Assembly: GCA_002345545.1 (NCBI GenBank)
Contig: DDVW01000036.1
Coordinates: 55,414-119,413, forward strand
DNA: 64,000 nt
Source of the DNA: Stenotrophomonas sp. UBA2302
GTDB taxonomy: Bacteria > Pseudomonadota > Gammaproteobacteria > Xanthomonadales > Xanthomonadaceae
Direction of reading: 5' to 3'
This document shows positions 1-7,971 of the stretch, piece after piece (position 1 is the first letter of the stretch; each line of letters opens with the position of its first letter). The position numbers and the translations under genes are program-made. Below the pieces are notes generated by a model that was not told the origin of the DNA, did no database searches, and saw only the letters and a list, made by a program, of their open reading frames with translations.

Positions 1-151
1 GCATGGCCGGCGCGTTGGCGTAGCGGTCGGCGGCGATGACTTCGACCCCGAACCGCTGCAGCTCGATGGCCACTTCCTTGCCCAGTTCGCCCGAGCCGAG
101 CAGCAGGACGCGGGTGGCGGATGGGGACAGCGGGGTACCGAGGGTGATCAT
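1..151 (-). CDS. purT: Formate-dependent phosphoribosylglycinamide formyltransferase PurT, N-terminal part (cut by left edge)
   Basis: The minus strand encodes about 50 residues from an ATG at 151, beginning [19 protein letters not shown] and continuing through [20 protein letters not shown]. This is the nucleotide-binding start of the ATP-grasp enzyme PurT, which uses formate and ATP to formylate GAR in purine synthesis in the cytosol. The GSGELGKE turn at about residues 19-26 is the hallmark of the family. The remainder lies beyond the left edge, so catalytic residues cannot be checked. It is divergent from the SPFH operon. PurK-like ATP-grasp enzymes share the fold, but this N-terminal run is closest to PurT. 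Confidence 0.88.
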   Translation of the reverse strand, partial: MITLGTPLSPSATRVLLLGSGELGKEVAIELQRFGVEVIAADRYANAPAM

Positions 152-313
152 CAGGCAGTTCCGGGCGGGCGCGAAAGAGGATGCACATTCTAGGCAAGCC
201 GGCGACTGCCGGGGATGCGCACCCGCCCCGCCATGCCGGTTCCGCATATCCGGCACTTTCCTGCGGCGGACGCGGGCCGGGCGGCAGGCGACGGGAGCGC
301 CTTCCAGACCCTC

Positions 314-339
314 TTGCATGTTGATATCAATTTGATATC
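314..339 (+). promoter_or_regulatory. Tandem GATATC boxes upstream of the SPFH operon (putative operator)
   Basis: TTGATATC occurs at 321-328 and again at 332-339, so the repeat period is 11 bp, about one helical turn. The first copy extends to the perfect palindrome TTGATATCAA (321-330). A possible -35 (TTGCAT) lies at 314-319. The boxes end 30 bp before the ATG at 370, where a repressor would overlap the promoter. Ribbon-helix-helix repressors commonly bind short tandem boxes, and the operon encodes such a protein. The link is inference. Confidence 0.5.
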
Positions 340-369
340 TTTCCAACCAACCACTACGGAAGATGTGCC

Positions 370-1251
370 ATGAAAGAGAAGTCGATCGGTTCGCTATCCG
401 GTATTCCCACCCTGCTCGGCACGCTGGTGCTGATGCTGGCCGGCGCAGCCGCTGTCATCGCCGCGATCGTCCTCACCAAGAACGGCGCTGACGGCAGCGG
501 GCCGCTGGTTCTGGCCGGCATTGTGCTGGTCACCCTCGGCATCTTCCTCAGCTGCGGCCTGTACATGGTCCAGCCCAACCAGGCCGCGGTACTGAGCCTG
601 TTCGGCAAGTACGTGGGCACGGTCAAGGACAACGGCCTGCGCTGGAACAACCCGTTCTTCACCAAGCGCAAGGTCAGCCAGCGCGTGCGCAATTTCGAAA
701 GCGGCAAGCTCAAGGTCAACGAGCTGGACGGCTCGCAGATCGAGATCGCCGCGGTCATCGTCTGGCAGGTCGTGGACGCCTCCGAGGCGGTCTACAACGT
801 CGACGACTACGAAAGCTTCGTGCATATCCAGTCCGAATCGGCGCTGCGCGCGATGGCCACAAGCTATCCCTACGACCAGCACACCGAAGGCCAACTGGCG
901 CTGCGCAGCCATGCCGCCGAGATCTCCCAGCACCTGAAGGACGAACTGGCCGAGCGCTTGGCCGATGCCGGCGTGCAGGTGCTCGACGCCCGCATCAGCC
1001 ACCTCGCCTACGCCCCGGAAATCGCCCAGGCGATGCTGCAGCGCCAGCAGGCCAGCGCGGTGATCGCCGCGCGCACGCAGATCGTCGCCGGTGCGGTCGG
1101 CATGGTCGAAATGGCGCTGCTGGAACTGCAGAAAAATGCCGTGGTCGAGCTCGATGAAGAGCGCAAGGCGCAGATGGTCGGCAACCTGCTCACCGTGCTG
1201 TGCTCGGACCGTGGCACCCAGCCGGTGGTCAATGCCGGCTCCCTGTACTGA
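370..1251 (+). CDS. SPFH/band-7 domain membrane protein (stomatin/prohibitin-like)
   Basis: This 293-residue protein has two N-terminal hydrophobic segments (about 13-35 and 45-67) followed by an SPFH domain. The domain starts at [19 protein letters not shown] and includes [17 protein letters not shown] and a long helical part (about 185-245) typical of stomatin-like oligomers. Such proteins form membrane-associated rings or scaffolds that organise microdomains or regulate proteases. No NfeD-type partner follows, unlike many bacterial stomatin operons. It is the first gene of a compact operon whose other members include a ribbon-helix-helix regulator and a PH-like membrane protein. The start is supported by GGAAG upstream. 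Specific function unknown. Confidence 0.85.
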   Translation: MKEKSIGSLSGIPTLLGTLVLMLAGAAAVIAAIVLTKNGADGSGPLVLAGIVLVTLGIFLSCGLYMVQPNQAAVLSLFGKYVGTVKDNGLRWNNPFFTKRKVSQRVRNFESGKLKVNELDGSQIEIAAVIVWQVVDASEAVYNVDDYESFVHIQSESALRAMATSYPYDQHTEGQLALRSHAAEISQHLKDELAERLADAGVQVLDARISHLAYAPEIAQAMLQRQQASAVIAARTQIVAGAVGMVEMALLELQKNAVVELDEERKAQMVGNLLTVLCSDRGTQPVVNAGSLY

Positions 1252-1261
1252 GGACGGCGGT

Positions 1262-1546
1262 ATGAATGTTGCCGCCCCGCTGATCATCGCCGCCACCGGC
1301 ATCCCCGCCCTGCTGATCGCGGTGTGGAGCGGGCGCCCCGGTACCGCGCACGCCCGCGGAGTGGGGCTGCGCTGGGCACTGATCGCCCTGTGCATGTTCC
1401 TCGGTGCCACCGGCCTGTACCTGGCCGGCGACAGCCGCACCATCACCTACGCGGTGGTGATCGCGCTGGTGGTCGCCGTCAATGCACTGGGCATCTCGCT
1501 GGTGCTGCTCCTGCGCCGCGGCGGCGATGGAGCACCGCGGCAGTGA
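1262..1546 (+). CDS. Small hypothetical membrane protein, three predicted segments
   Basis: This 94-residue protein starts at the ATG 10 bp after the SPFH stop, with a purine-rich GAGGACGGCGG ahead of it. It has hydrophobic stretches at about 4-20 ([18 protein letters not shown]), 37-54 ([18 protein letters not shown]) and 62-84 ([20 protein letters not shown]), then a short basic tail. I do not recognise a named family. Its stop overlaps the start of the next gene, so the two are probably translationally coupled. Its position suggests it works in the membrane with the SPFH protein; that is inference. Confidence 0.7.
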   Translation: MNVAAPLIIAATGIPALLIAVWSGRPGTAHARGVGLRWALIALCMFLGATGLYLAGDSRTITYAVVIALVVAVNALGISLVLLLRRGGDGAPRQ

Positions 1547-1725
1547 GTGAGAAGAAGGCCTATCCGCTGCGCATCAACGCCGACGTCCTGGCAGCTGCCC
1601 AGCGCTGGGCCGATGACGAACTGCGCAGCCTCAACGCACAGATCGAATACGTGATCCGCGATGCCCTGCGCAAGGCCGGGCGGCTGCCAAAACCCAAACG
1701 CGAACCCGGGGAAGAAGAACCATGA
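1543..1725 (+). CDS. Arc-like ribbon-helix-helix DNA-binding protein
   Basis: A 60-residue protein from a GTG at 1543 that overlaps the previous stop by 4 nt. The layout is a short beta strand (AYPLRIN, residues 6-12), helix A (about 13-28), a SLN turn, helix B (NAQIEYVIRDALRKAG, about 31-46) and a charged tail. This is the classic Arc/MetJ/CopG fold, where a dimer's paired strands enter the DNA major groove. No toxin gene sits beside it, so antitoxin is unlikely; autoregulation of this operon is more plausible. Candidate target boxes lie at 321-339. Similar small Arc-like proteins are seen near SPFH genes in related genomes, as far as I recall. Confidence 0.75.
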   Translation: MSEKKAYPLRINADVLAAAQRWADDELRSLNAQIEYVIRDALRKAGRLPKPKREPGEEEP

Positions 1726-1904
1726 GCACGCAGTGGAAGTACCTCGTCGTCAAAGCCGATACCGGCATGTGGGGCACGTTCAAACCCGAGGACCTGCAGG
1801 AGCAGTTGGACAAGCACGGGCGACTGGGCTGGGAGCTGGTGAACGTGGTGCATTCGATGCCGGGCTATTCCTCGCCGACCCTGATCTTCAAGCGCGAAGC
1901 CTGA
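1722..1904 (+). CDS. DUF4177-type small protein
   Basis: This 60-residue soluble protein overlaps the preceding gene by 4 nt (ATGA). It begins MSTQWKYLVVKADTG and contains a GRLGWELVNVV stretch (about 33-43). The WKY...GWELV pattern is characteristic of the DUF4177 family, small alpha/beta proteins of unknown biochemical role. No signal peptide or membrane segment is visible. It is the fourth gene of the SPFH operon. Confidence 0.75.
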   Translation: MSTQWKYLVVKADTGMWGTFKPEDLQEQLDKHGRLGWELVNVVHSMPGYSSPTLIFKREA

Positions 1905-1915
1905 CCGCCCCCCCC

Positions 1916-2473
1916 ATGCCCACTTCCCTGCCAGAAGACTTCGCGATAGCCCCCAGCAGCGGCAGGCCCCTGCTGTTCCTGTGGGTGATCCTCGGCGCTG
2001 CGCTCCTGCTGCCACTGCTGCTGACCCTCAATGCACACGGCAGCGGCCGGCTGGGCACGGCCAGCACCGGGCTGGGACCCGCACTGGTGCTGTTGACCGG
2101 TGCAATCGTCACTGCGGCCTACCGGCGGCAGCGGATCACGCTCGATACCACCGGCCTGACCATCCGCTCCACCTTCTACACCCGTACCGCCGCCATCAGC
2201 GCGTTGAAGCTGGAGCAGGCGCGCATCGTCGATCTGGCCGAGCACACCTCGCTGCAGCCCGCCCTCAGGACCAACGGTTACAGCCTGCCCGGCTTCAAGG
2301 CCGGCCATTTCCGCATGCGCGGCGGCAGCAAGGTGTTCTGTCTGGTCACCGACAGCAGTCGCGTGCTGGTCCTGCCGCTGCGCGACGGCTCAACCGTGCT
2401 GATCAGTCCCGAACATCCACACGCACTGCTGGATGCACTCCGGCAGCTGGCCGGCGCGCCCGGCCCGGCCTAA
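1916..2473 (+). CDS. PH-like (bacterial pleckstrin-homology) membrane protein
   Basis: The protein has 185 residues and starts 11 bp after the DUF4177 gene. Two hydrophobic helices (about 19-40 and 50-68) are followed by a soluble beta-rich part. YRRQRITLDTTGLTIRSTFY resembles the first strands of bacterial PH domains (DUF304/DUF1200-like), and the distal part ends in VLVLPLRDGSTVLISPEHPHALL, also seen in these families. Such proteins are usually membrane-anchored and often travel with SPFH or stress modules. Exact family assignment is tentative. Confidence 0.65.
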   Translation: MPTSLPEDFAIAPSSGRPLLFLWVILGAALLLPLLLTLNAHGSGRLGTASTGLGPALVLLTGAIVTAAYRRQRITLDTTGLTIRSTFYTRTAAISALKLEQARIVDLAEHTSLQPALRTNGYSLPGFKAGHFRMRGGSKVFCLVTDSSRVLVLPLRDGSTVLISPEHPHALLDALRQLAGAPGPA

Positions 2474-2481
2474 GCTGCGGC

Positions 2482-3282
2482 ATGCGCAACACTCCCCATG
2501 TCCTGATCAACACGCCGGAGATCGAAATCTGGCCCGGCAGCCTGCTGCGTGCGCGCAGCAACCACGATGCCCGCATCCTCGCCCGCGCTTCGCACGTGTT
2601 GCGACGCAAACGTGACGGCTGCTATCTGGCCGCGCAACTGCGCAGCGGCCTGATGCCACTGGTCAGCCGCCTGCCGGAAGAGCCCGGTATCGAGCCGGCA
2701 CTGGCCGCCCTGCATGCCCTGCAGTCACAGGCCTCCCGCATCCCGCCGCCGGCAGGCGAACTGCCGCTGGACGCACTGCAGCAGTGGCTGGAGCAACTGG
2801 GCCTGGACAGCGAAGGCTATGCCGCGCAGACCGGCCTGCCACTGATCGCCGAGCCGGCGCACCTGTTGCTGGCCGGTTTCGACCGCTATCGCCGCCCGCT
2901 GTGGCTCACCCGCACCGCCGCACGCGGATGGCAGCGCATGCAGCAGGCCGCGGCACGGCATGGCGTCGCGCTCGAAGCCATCTCCGGCTATCGCAGCCAC
3001 GCCTACCAGACCGCCATCTTCGAACGGAAACTGTCGCGCGGCCTTGCGCTGGAACAGATCCTCACCGTCAATGCCGCGCCCGGCTACAGCGAACACCACG
3101 GCGGCAACGCACTGGATATCGGCACGCCCGGTAAGCCGCCGGCCGAGGAATCCTTCGAGCACAGCGCCGCCTTCGCATGGCTGCAACAGCATGCCGGCGC
3201 GTTCAATTTCCACCTGAGCTACCCGCGCGACAACCCGCACGGCATCGTCTACGAACCCTGGCACTGGTGCCTGCGGACCTAG
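2482..3282 (+). CDS. M15-family D,D/L,D-carboxypeptidase-like protein (VanY-like)
   Basis: This 266-residue protein starts 8 bp after the previous gene. The C-terminal half is an M15B zinc peptidase domain: SGYRSHAYQ (168-176), SEHHGGNALDIG (203-214, with zinc ligands H205 and D212 of the SxHxxGxAxD motif) and YEPWHW (257-262, H261). These enzymes trim D-Ala or the third or fourth peptidoglycan residue. About 110 N-terminal residues are not part of the peptidase and match no domain I know. No signal peptide or membrane anchor is visible, which is unusual for this class and suggests a cytoplasmic recycling role or a missed upstream start. It is the last gene of the SPFH operon and convergent with fabH. 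Confidence 0.85.
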   Translation: MRNTPHVLINTPEIEIWPGSLLRARSNHDARILARASHVLRRKRDGCYLAAQLRSGLMPLVSRLPEEPGIEPALAALHALQSQASRIPPPAGELPLDALQQWLEQLGLDSEGYAAQTGLPLIAEPAHLLLAGFDRYRRPLWLTRTAARGWQRMQQAAARHGVALEAISGYRSHAYQTAIFERKLSRGLALEQILTVNAAPGYSEHHGGNALDIGTPGKPPAEESFEHSAAFAWLQQHAGAFNFHLSYPRDNPHGIVYEPWHWCLRT

Positions 3283-3377
3283 GCGCCATCACACAGCTAC
3301 ACGGCCAGCCCACGGCGCAGATGACTGCCACCGCATCGGCCGCATGCAGCCGACCCAACGCAAGGCTCCAAACGACA

Positions 3378-3401
3378 TCGGGCAGCCACAGGGCTGCCCG
3401 A
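3378..3401. terminator. Hairpin between convergent M15 peptidase and fabH genes
   Basis: A perfect 10-bp inverted repeat, TCGGGCAGCC (3378-3387) and GGCTGCCCGA (3392-3401), with a 4-nt loop lies between the two convergent stops. No long T run follows on either strand, so it may be an imperfect bidirectional terminator or an mRNA 3' stabiliser. Confidence 0.5.
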
Positions 3402-3426
3402 CTGCAACACGATATGCAGGAGCCGA

Positions 3427-4392
3427 TCAGTAGCGCAGCAGCGCCGAGCCCCAGGTGAAGCCGCCACCGAACGCTTCCAGCAGCAACAACTGGCCACGCT
3501 CGACACGACCGGAACGGATCGCCTCGTCCAGCGCCAGCGGCACCGACCCGGCGGAGGTGTTGCCATGCTTGTGCACGGTCACCACCACCTGCTCCATCGG
3601 CATTTCCAGACGCCTGGCGGTGGCCTCGATGATGCGCAGGTTGGCCTGGTGCGGGATCAGCCAGTCCAGATCGGACTTGTCCAGCCCATTGGCCTGCAAG
3701 GCCTCGTCGACCACCGAGTCCAGCGCCTTGACGGCGTACTTGAAGACGTCGTTGCCCTTCATGGTCAACTTGCCCGGCTGGTCGAAGCCGGTGGACACAC
3801 CCGCCGGATGCCACAGCAGCTCCTTCTTGCTGCCATCGGCATGCAGATGGGTGCTGAGGATGCCGGTTTCCTCGTCGGCCTTGAGCACGACGGCGCCGGC
3901 ACCATCGCCGAACAGCACGCAGGTGGTGCGGTCGTTCCAGTCGACGATACGGGTCAGGGTTTCCGCACCGATCACCAGTACATGCCTGGCGTCGCCGCTG
4001 CGGATGAATTTGTCGGCGGTGCTCAACGCGAACAGGAAGCCCGAGCAGGCCGCGTTGACATCGAATGCCGCCGCCCCGGTCGCGCCCAGACGCGCCTGGA
4101 TCAGGCAGGCGGTGGACGGGAAGATCAGGTCCGGCGTGGTCGTGCCGACGATGACCATGTCCAGCTCGGAGGCCTCGATACCGGCCGCCTCCAGCGCACG
4201 CAACGCGGCCTGGTAGCCCAGATCACCGGTGGTTTCGCCGTCGGCAGCCACATGCCGCTCACGGATACCCGTTCGCGACTGGATCCACTCGTCGGTCGTG
4301 TCGACGATCTTGGCCAGATCGTCATTGGTCAACACTTTCTCGGGCAAATGACTACCGGTGCCCGCGATCCTCGAGTAGATCCGCTTGCTCAT
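3427..4392 (-). CDS. fabH: 3-oxoacyl-[acyl-carrier-protein] synthase III
   Basis: FabH condenses acetyl-CoA with malonyl-ACP to start type II fatty acid synthesis in the cytosol. The 321-residue product has the Cys-His-Asn triad: C116 in [12 protein letters not shown]248 in IPHQANLRI and N278 in HGNTSAG. The start at [11 protein letters not shown] fits family length; 19 codons upstream are also open but look non-coding. It lies 90 bp after rpmF, as in many bacteria. However, plsX does not separate the two genes, and fabD/fabG/acpP do not follow: the next gene is convergent. Confidence 0.96.
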   Translation of the reverse strand: MSKRIYSRIAGTGSHLPEKVLTNDDLAKIVDTTDEWIQSRTGIRERHVAADGETTGDLGYQAALRALEAAGIEASELDMVIVGTTTPDLIFPSTACLIQARLGATGAAAFDVNAACSGFLFALSTADKFIRSGDARHVLVIGAETLTRIVDWNDRTTCVLFGDGAGAVVLKADEETGILSTHLHADGSKKELLWHPAGVSTGFDQPGKLTMKGNDVFKYAVKALDSVVDEALQANGLDKSDLDWLIPHQANLRIIEATARRLEMPMEQVVVTVHKHGNTSAGSVPLALDEAIRSGRVERGQLLLLEAFGGGFTWGSALLRY

Positions 4393-4414
4393 GCTGTTTC
4401 CTGTTGCGCACGAA

Positions 4415-4430
4415 ACCGCCCGAAGGCGGT
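4415..4430 (-). other. TTCG-tetraloop hairpin in the rpmF-fabH spacer
   Basis: On the minus strand the spacer reads ACCGCC-TTCG-GGCGGT, a 6-bp stem closed by the very stable UUCG loop and followed only by TTCG, not a T run. It may be a processing or attenuation element that sets the ratio of ribosomal protein to FabH. This is inference from position. Confidence 0.35.
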
Positions 4431-4482
4431 CCCGGAAGAATCGGTGCAACAGCCGTCACGCAAGCGTGGCGGCCATCACGAA

Positions 4483-4677
4483 TCAATCTTCTTCGACGAC
4501 CGAGGACTTGGTCGTGATCACCTTCTTGCCACGGTAGAAACCGTCGGCGGTGATGTGGTGGCGCAGGTGCACTTCACCGGTGGTCGGATCGGTGGACAGC
4601 TGCTTGGCGCTCAGGGCGTCGTGGGCACGACGCATGCCGCGGCGGGACGGGGTGACACGGGATTTCTGCACAGCCAT
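4483..4677 (-). CDS. rpmF: Large-subunit ribosomal protein bL32
   Basis: A 64-residue basic protein beginning [20 protein letters not shown], which is bL32. The conserved [16 protein letters not shown] start and the later [20 protein letters not shown] fit proteobacterial L32; the zinc-binding cysteines of some L32 proteins are absent, as is usual in this group. It sits between yceD and fabH in the widely conserved yceD-rpmF-fab arrangement. Confidence 0.98.
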   Translation of the reverse strand: MAVQKSRVTPSRRGMRRAHDALSAKQLSTDPTTGEVHLRHHITADGFYRGKKVITTKSSVVEED

Positions 4678-4784
4678 GGGGTTGCTCCAAACTCGGTTTC
4701 GTTTACTTCGTCGTTTAATTGCACGGGACGCCAGCGTCCAGCACTACTCTCGCTTTCGCCGCGACCGCCGACGACAACCGGCCG

Positions 4785-5294
4785 CTATTGTTTCTTCAGC
4801 GCCGCCAACGCCGCGAACGGGTTGGCCTTGTTCAATTCTTCTTCAGTCGCAAACCAGTCCTTCTCGACCGCTTCGCTTCCCGGTGACAGCGGCACCACGG
4901 GTACCGCCAGCACCAATTCATCCTCTACCAGCTCCAGGGGCCGCAGGTTGCCGTCTTCCGGCACCAGCAGCGCCTCGTATTCCGGCGGCAATGCCGATTC
5001 CTCGGCCTCGTCGCGGATCAGCCCCAGCCGCTGCTTAAGCGACACCGGCAGCAAAAAACGCTGCAGACTGCGCTGGCAGACCAGCGGCAGCTCGGTATCA
5101 ACGGTCAGTTCGACATAGGCCACCTGCATGTCGTCGTCGCGACCGAACTCCAATGCATAGCTGCACTGGCCTTCGGTATCGGCAACCAGACCCTGCAGTC
5201 GGGTCATATCGGACAAAGGCACCTGGCCGTCAAAGCACCTGCGTGCTGCGACCATCCGCCAAGCATCCAGCAATTCGGGCACGTTCGCGGACAT
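4785..5294 (-). CDS. yceD: YceD/DUF177 family protein (23S rRNA accumulation protein)
   Basis: This 169-residue acidic protein begins MSANVPELLDAWRMVAARR. DUF177 proteins are almost always encoded just before rpmF and affect 23S rRNA accumulation or processing. The central GQCSYALEFGRDDDMQVAYVELTVDTELPLVCQR region (about 57-90) matches the family pattern ending in a Cys-Gln-Arg turn. I chose ATG 5294 over ATG 5333 because the intervening 13 codons look unlike the family. It is divergent from the Maf-like gene. Confidence 0.9.
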   Translation of the reverse strand: MSANVPELLDAWRMVAARRCFDGQVPLSDMTRLQGLVADTEGQCSYALEFGRDDDMQVAYVELTVDTELPLVCQRSLQRFLLPVSLKQRLGLIRDEAEESALPPEYEALLVPEDGNLRPLELVEDELVLAVPVVPLSPGSEAVEKDWFATEEELNKANPFAALAALKKQ

Positions 5295-5409
5295 AAGCTG
5301 CAGAATGTTAAGGATACGCCCGGCCACTGTCAAACAAGCGGCCAGCTAAGTTTGCTTTCCAGAGCGGCGCGGCGCCACACTGCCCGCGCTCCTGGACGGC
5401 CATTTTCGC

Positions 5410-5982
5410 ATGCAAACGCTGTTTCTCGCCTCTTCCTCCCGATATCGCGCCGGATTGCTGGGCCGGCTGGGCATTCCATTTGACTGCGTGGCGCCGCAGG
5501 TGGACGAATGGCCCCGTGCGGACGAGCCGCCGCCGCAGCTGGCCGAGCGCCTGGCCGCAGCCAAGGCCGGGGTGGTCGCCGCGCAACACCCCGGCAGCTG
5601 GGCGATCGGTTCGGACCAGGTCGCGGAACTGGACGGCGTGCCGCTGGGCAAGCCGGGCAGCCATGATGCAGCCGTCGCCCAGCTTGCCGCCATGTCCGGC
5701 AGGGCCGTCCGCTTCCACACCGCGCTCTGCATTGCCAACGGCCAAATGCGGCTGCATGCGCTGGACCTCACCACCGTGCAGTTCCGTACCCTGGCGAGGA
5801 GTGAAATCGAGCGCTATGTGGCCATCGAACAACCGCTGGATTGCGCAGGCAGCTTCAAGTGCGAGGGTCTGGGCATCACCCTGTTCGAGGCGATCCACAA
5901 CACCGACCCCACCGCGCTGGTCGGCCTGCCGTTGATCGCCACCGCGCGGTTGCTGCGCCAGGCCGGCTTCATCCTGCCCTGA
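5410..5982 (+). CDS. Maf-like nucleotide pyrophosphatase, YceF type (7-methyl-GTP pyrophosphatase)
   Basis: This 190-residue Maf protein hydrolyses non-canonical nucleoside triphosphates. The N-terminal LASSSRYRAGLL (residues 5-16) is the Maf substrate loop. GSDQVAELDG (about 68-77) carries the SDQ signature that separates the YceF (m7GTP) type from the dTTP/UTP type. GSFKCEGLGITLFEAIH is the second conserved block. The gene is divergent from yceD-rpmF-fabH, the order seen in E. coli, which supports the YceF assignment. Confidence 0.92.
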   Translation: MQTLFLASSSRYRAGLLGRLGIPFDCVAPQVDEWPRADEPPPQLAERLAAAKAGVVAAQHPGSWAIGSDQVAELDGVPLGKPGSHDAAVAQLAAMSGRAVRFHTALCIANGQMRLHALDLTTVQFRTLARSEIERYVAIEQPLDCAGSFKCEGLGITLFEAIHNTDPTALVGLPLIATARLLRQAGFILP

Positions 5983-6084
5983 CGGCCAGCCCCCGCAACC
6001 GGCGCATTCACCGGCTGGCGGCATGGCTGCCAGCGGACAGTGGATCCGACCGGATAAAATCGTGGCCGGCCTGCCCCTGCAAAA

Positions 6085-7938
6085 TCAGCGTGCCGGAACC
6101 TCGAACGGCTGCTCGACCCACGATTCCACACTGCCATCGGTTCCATGCAGACGCAGCCCGAGCCAGTGCTGGCCGGGAGACAGTGTGGTGGTGTCGAGGC
6201 GGGCGCTGAAACCGGCGTTGGGATGGTTCGGATCGGTGGAGATTTTCCAGTAGCCGGTGACGTCCTGTTCAGCGCCGTAATCGGCCGTGGCCAGCACCTG
6301 TCCGTCCACCAGCACCTCGACACCCCGCAATCCCACCCCATCCTTGAAGGCCCATCCCTGCACCTCGACCACCCCGTCCAACCGCGCTTGCGGCAGTGGC
6401 GTGTTGATCCACGCCATCGCCGGTGCCACACAGGGACCAGGCTGCTTTTCGGCCGGCAGCCGGAACAGCAGGAAGCGCTGGTAGCCGTGATCGATGGAAA
6501 CCACGCGCGGCGGCGGCAACGGCCCGACCCGCTCGCATACCTGGTGGTAGTAGGTAAGCAAGTCGCGATAACGCAGCTCTCCCGGCGCCAGCACCAGCAG
6601 CTGCGGCGCAGAACGGCTGCCATCACTGAGCAGTTGCCACAGCGCCAGCTGCGCGGTGCGGCCATGGCGATCATTGAGCTCATGCGGCAGGACCTTGATG
6701 GACGCATCCCCCAGTTGGAAGCCCAGCTCCGCGCCCACCTTGAAACTGCCGGCCAGCACTTCGGTATCGGCCGGCATCTGCGCCAGTTCATCGCGCACGG
6801 CATCGGCAAGCGGCCGCCAACCGGCAAAGTTGCGCGGATAGTGCTTGCTGCCCGCCAGCTGCTCACGCTGTGACGGCATCGAGGCCACCACGTAGTAACC
6901 CATCGCCACCGTCAGGCCGAGTGCCGCCAGCACCCAGACGCTGCGGCGCCAGAAACGCGGCCAGCGCTCCAGCAGCAACGGCACGCAGACCAGCAGGGCC
7001 AGATATCCCGGTAGCGGCCAATGGAAACTGATGCGTTCCACATCCGTGAAGAAGCCGGCCAGGAAGATCAGCACCGTTGAAACGGCACCGATCGAGGCGA
7101 AATAGCGCCACAGCACCTGCCGGGCACCCGCTCCGCGGACACGCAAACCGCGCACCGCGGTCATCGCCATCGCCACAAACAGCAGTGGCGTGACCAGCAA
7201 TGGCTGGATGACGAGGAACAACAGGCCTTCGCTCTGGAACGCCCACGGATGGCGCTCCAGGATCTGGAACTTCAGTCCCGCGTCGTGATTGTCCAGATTC
7301 CACGCCAGCAGCGGCAACCAGGCAGCGATGCCCACCGCCAGCGCCATCCAGACCCGCGCATCGCGCAGTATCCGCCGCCCCTCGGGCAACAGCAGCAGCG
7401 CGACAAAACCGACCACGATCACCCCGATGAAGCGATAGTGGCTCAACGCACCGACCAGCAGGCCCAGCGCCAGCAGCAATGCGCTGCCTGCATCGACGTT
7501 GCGCAGCAAGAGCGCACCTGCCCACAGGCACAGCAGCGCCGCGAAGGCCATCGGCACATCCGGTACCGCCAGGATGCCGAGGGTCGCCGACAGCGGCATC
7601 AGCACGGTGAGCGCACCTGCCTGCCAGCCCGCACGCACGCCGAACCAGCGGCGGGTGATCGCCACCACCATCCACGGCATCAGTGCTCCCAGCAGCAGGA
7701 ACAGCAGGCGCACGCCGAGCCGGTGGCCCCCGGCGATCTCCACGCCGAGGCGGATCATCCACGCGGTCAATCCCGGCAGATCGGAATAGGCCGCCGCCAG
7801 ATGCTGGCCTTCCTGCCAGTAGAACGCCTCGTCCACGAACAGTGGCAGGTACGCAGCGACCAGAACCTTGATACTGCCCACCAGTGCCCACAGCAGCAGG
7901 AACGCCCGGTAGGCGCGTTGCTCGCTTGCAGATGCCAC
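6085..7938 (-). CDS. GT39-family membrane glycosyltransferase (ArnT/PMT-like) with extra C-terminal beta domain
   Basis: The roughly 617-residue protein has about 11 membrane segments in its first 370 residues. The first periplasmic loop, AAYLPLFVDEAFYWQEGQHL, has the acidic residues typical of GT39/ArnT enzymes, which move sugars from undecaprenyl-phosphate to a periplasmic acceptor. The soluble C-terminal part holds a last stretch of about 95 residues (GWAFKDGVGLRGVEVLVDG onward, ending in FEVPAR) that looks like an Ig-like sandwich. A GTG at 7938 has GGGGGAG at ideal distance, so I prefer it to the ATG at 7953. The acceptor is unknown. It is divergent from the MoxR operon. Confidence 0.85.
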   Translation of the reverse strand: MASASEQRAYRAFLLLWALVGSIKVLVAAYLPLFVDEAFYWQEGQHLAAAYSDLPGLTAWMIRLGVEIAGGHRLGVRLLFLLLGALMPWMVVAITRRWFGVRAGWQAGALTVLMPLSATLGILAVPDVPMAFAALLCLWAGALLLRNVDAGSALLLALGLLVGALSHYRFIGVIVVGFVALLLLPEGRRILRDARVWMALAVGIAAWLPLLAWNLDNHDAGLKFQILERHPWAFQSEGLLFLVIQPLLVTPLLFVAMAMTAVRGLRVRGAGARQVLWRYFASIGAVSTVLIFLAGFFTDVERISFHWPLPGYLALLVCVPLLLERWPRFWRRSVWVLAALGLTVAMGYYVVASMPSQREQLAGSKHYPRNFAGWRPLADAVRDELAQMPADTEVLAGSFKVGAELGFQLGDASIKVLPHELNDRHGRTAQLALWQLLSDGSRSAPQLLVLAPGELRYRDLLTYYHQVCERVGPLPPPRVVSIDHGYQRFLLFRLPAEKQPGPCVAPAMAWINTPLPQARLDGVVEVQGWAFKDGVGLRGVEVLVDGQVLATADYGAEQDVTGYWKISTDPNHPNAGFSARLDTTTLSPGQHWLGLRLHGTDGSVESWVEQPFEVPAR

Positions 7939-7971
7939 GTAAACTCCCCCCATCCCGTTTTTGAGACGACC

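Noticed and set aside
1543..1904. Toxin-antitoxin pair formed by the RHH protein and the DUF4177 protein
   Set aside because: DUF4177 is not a known toxin, and both genes are embedded in a larger operon; a regulator role fits better.
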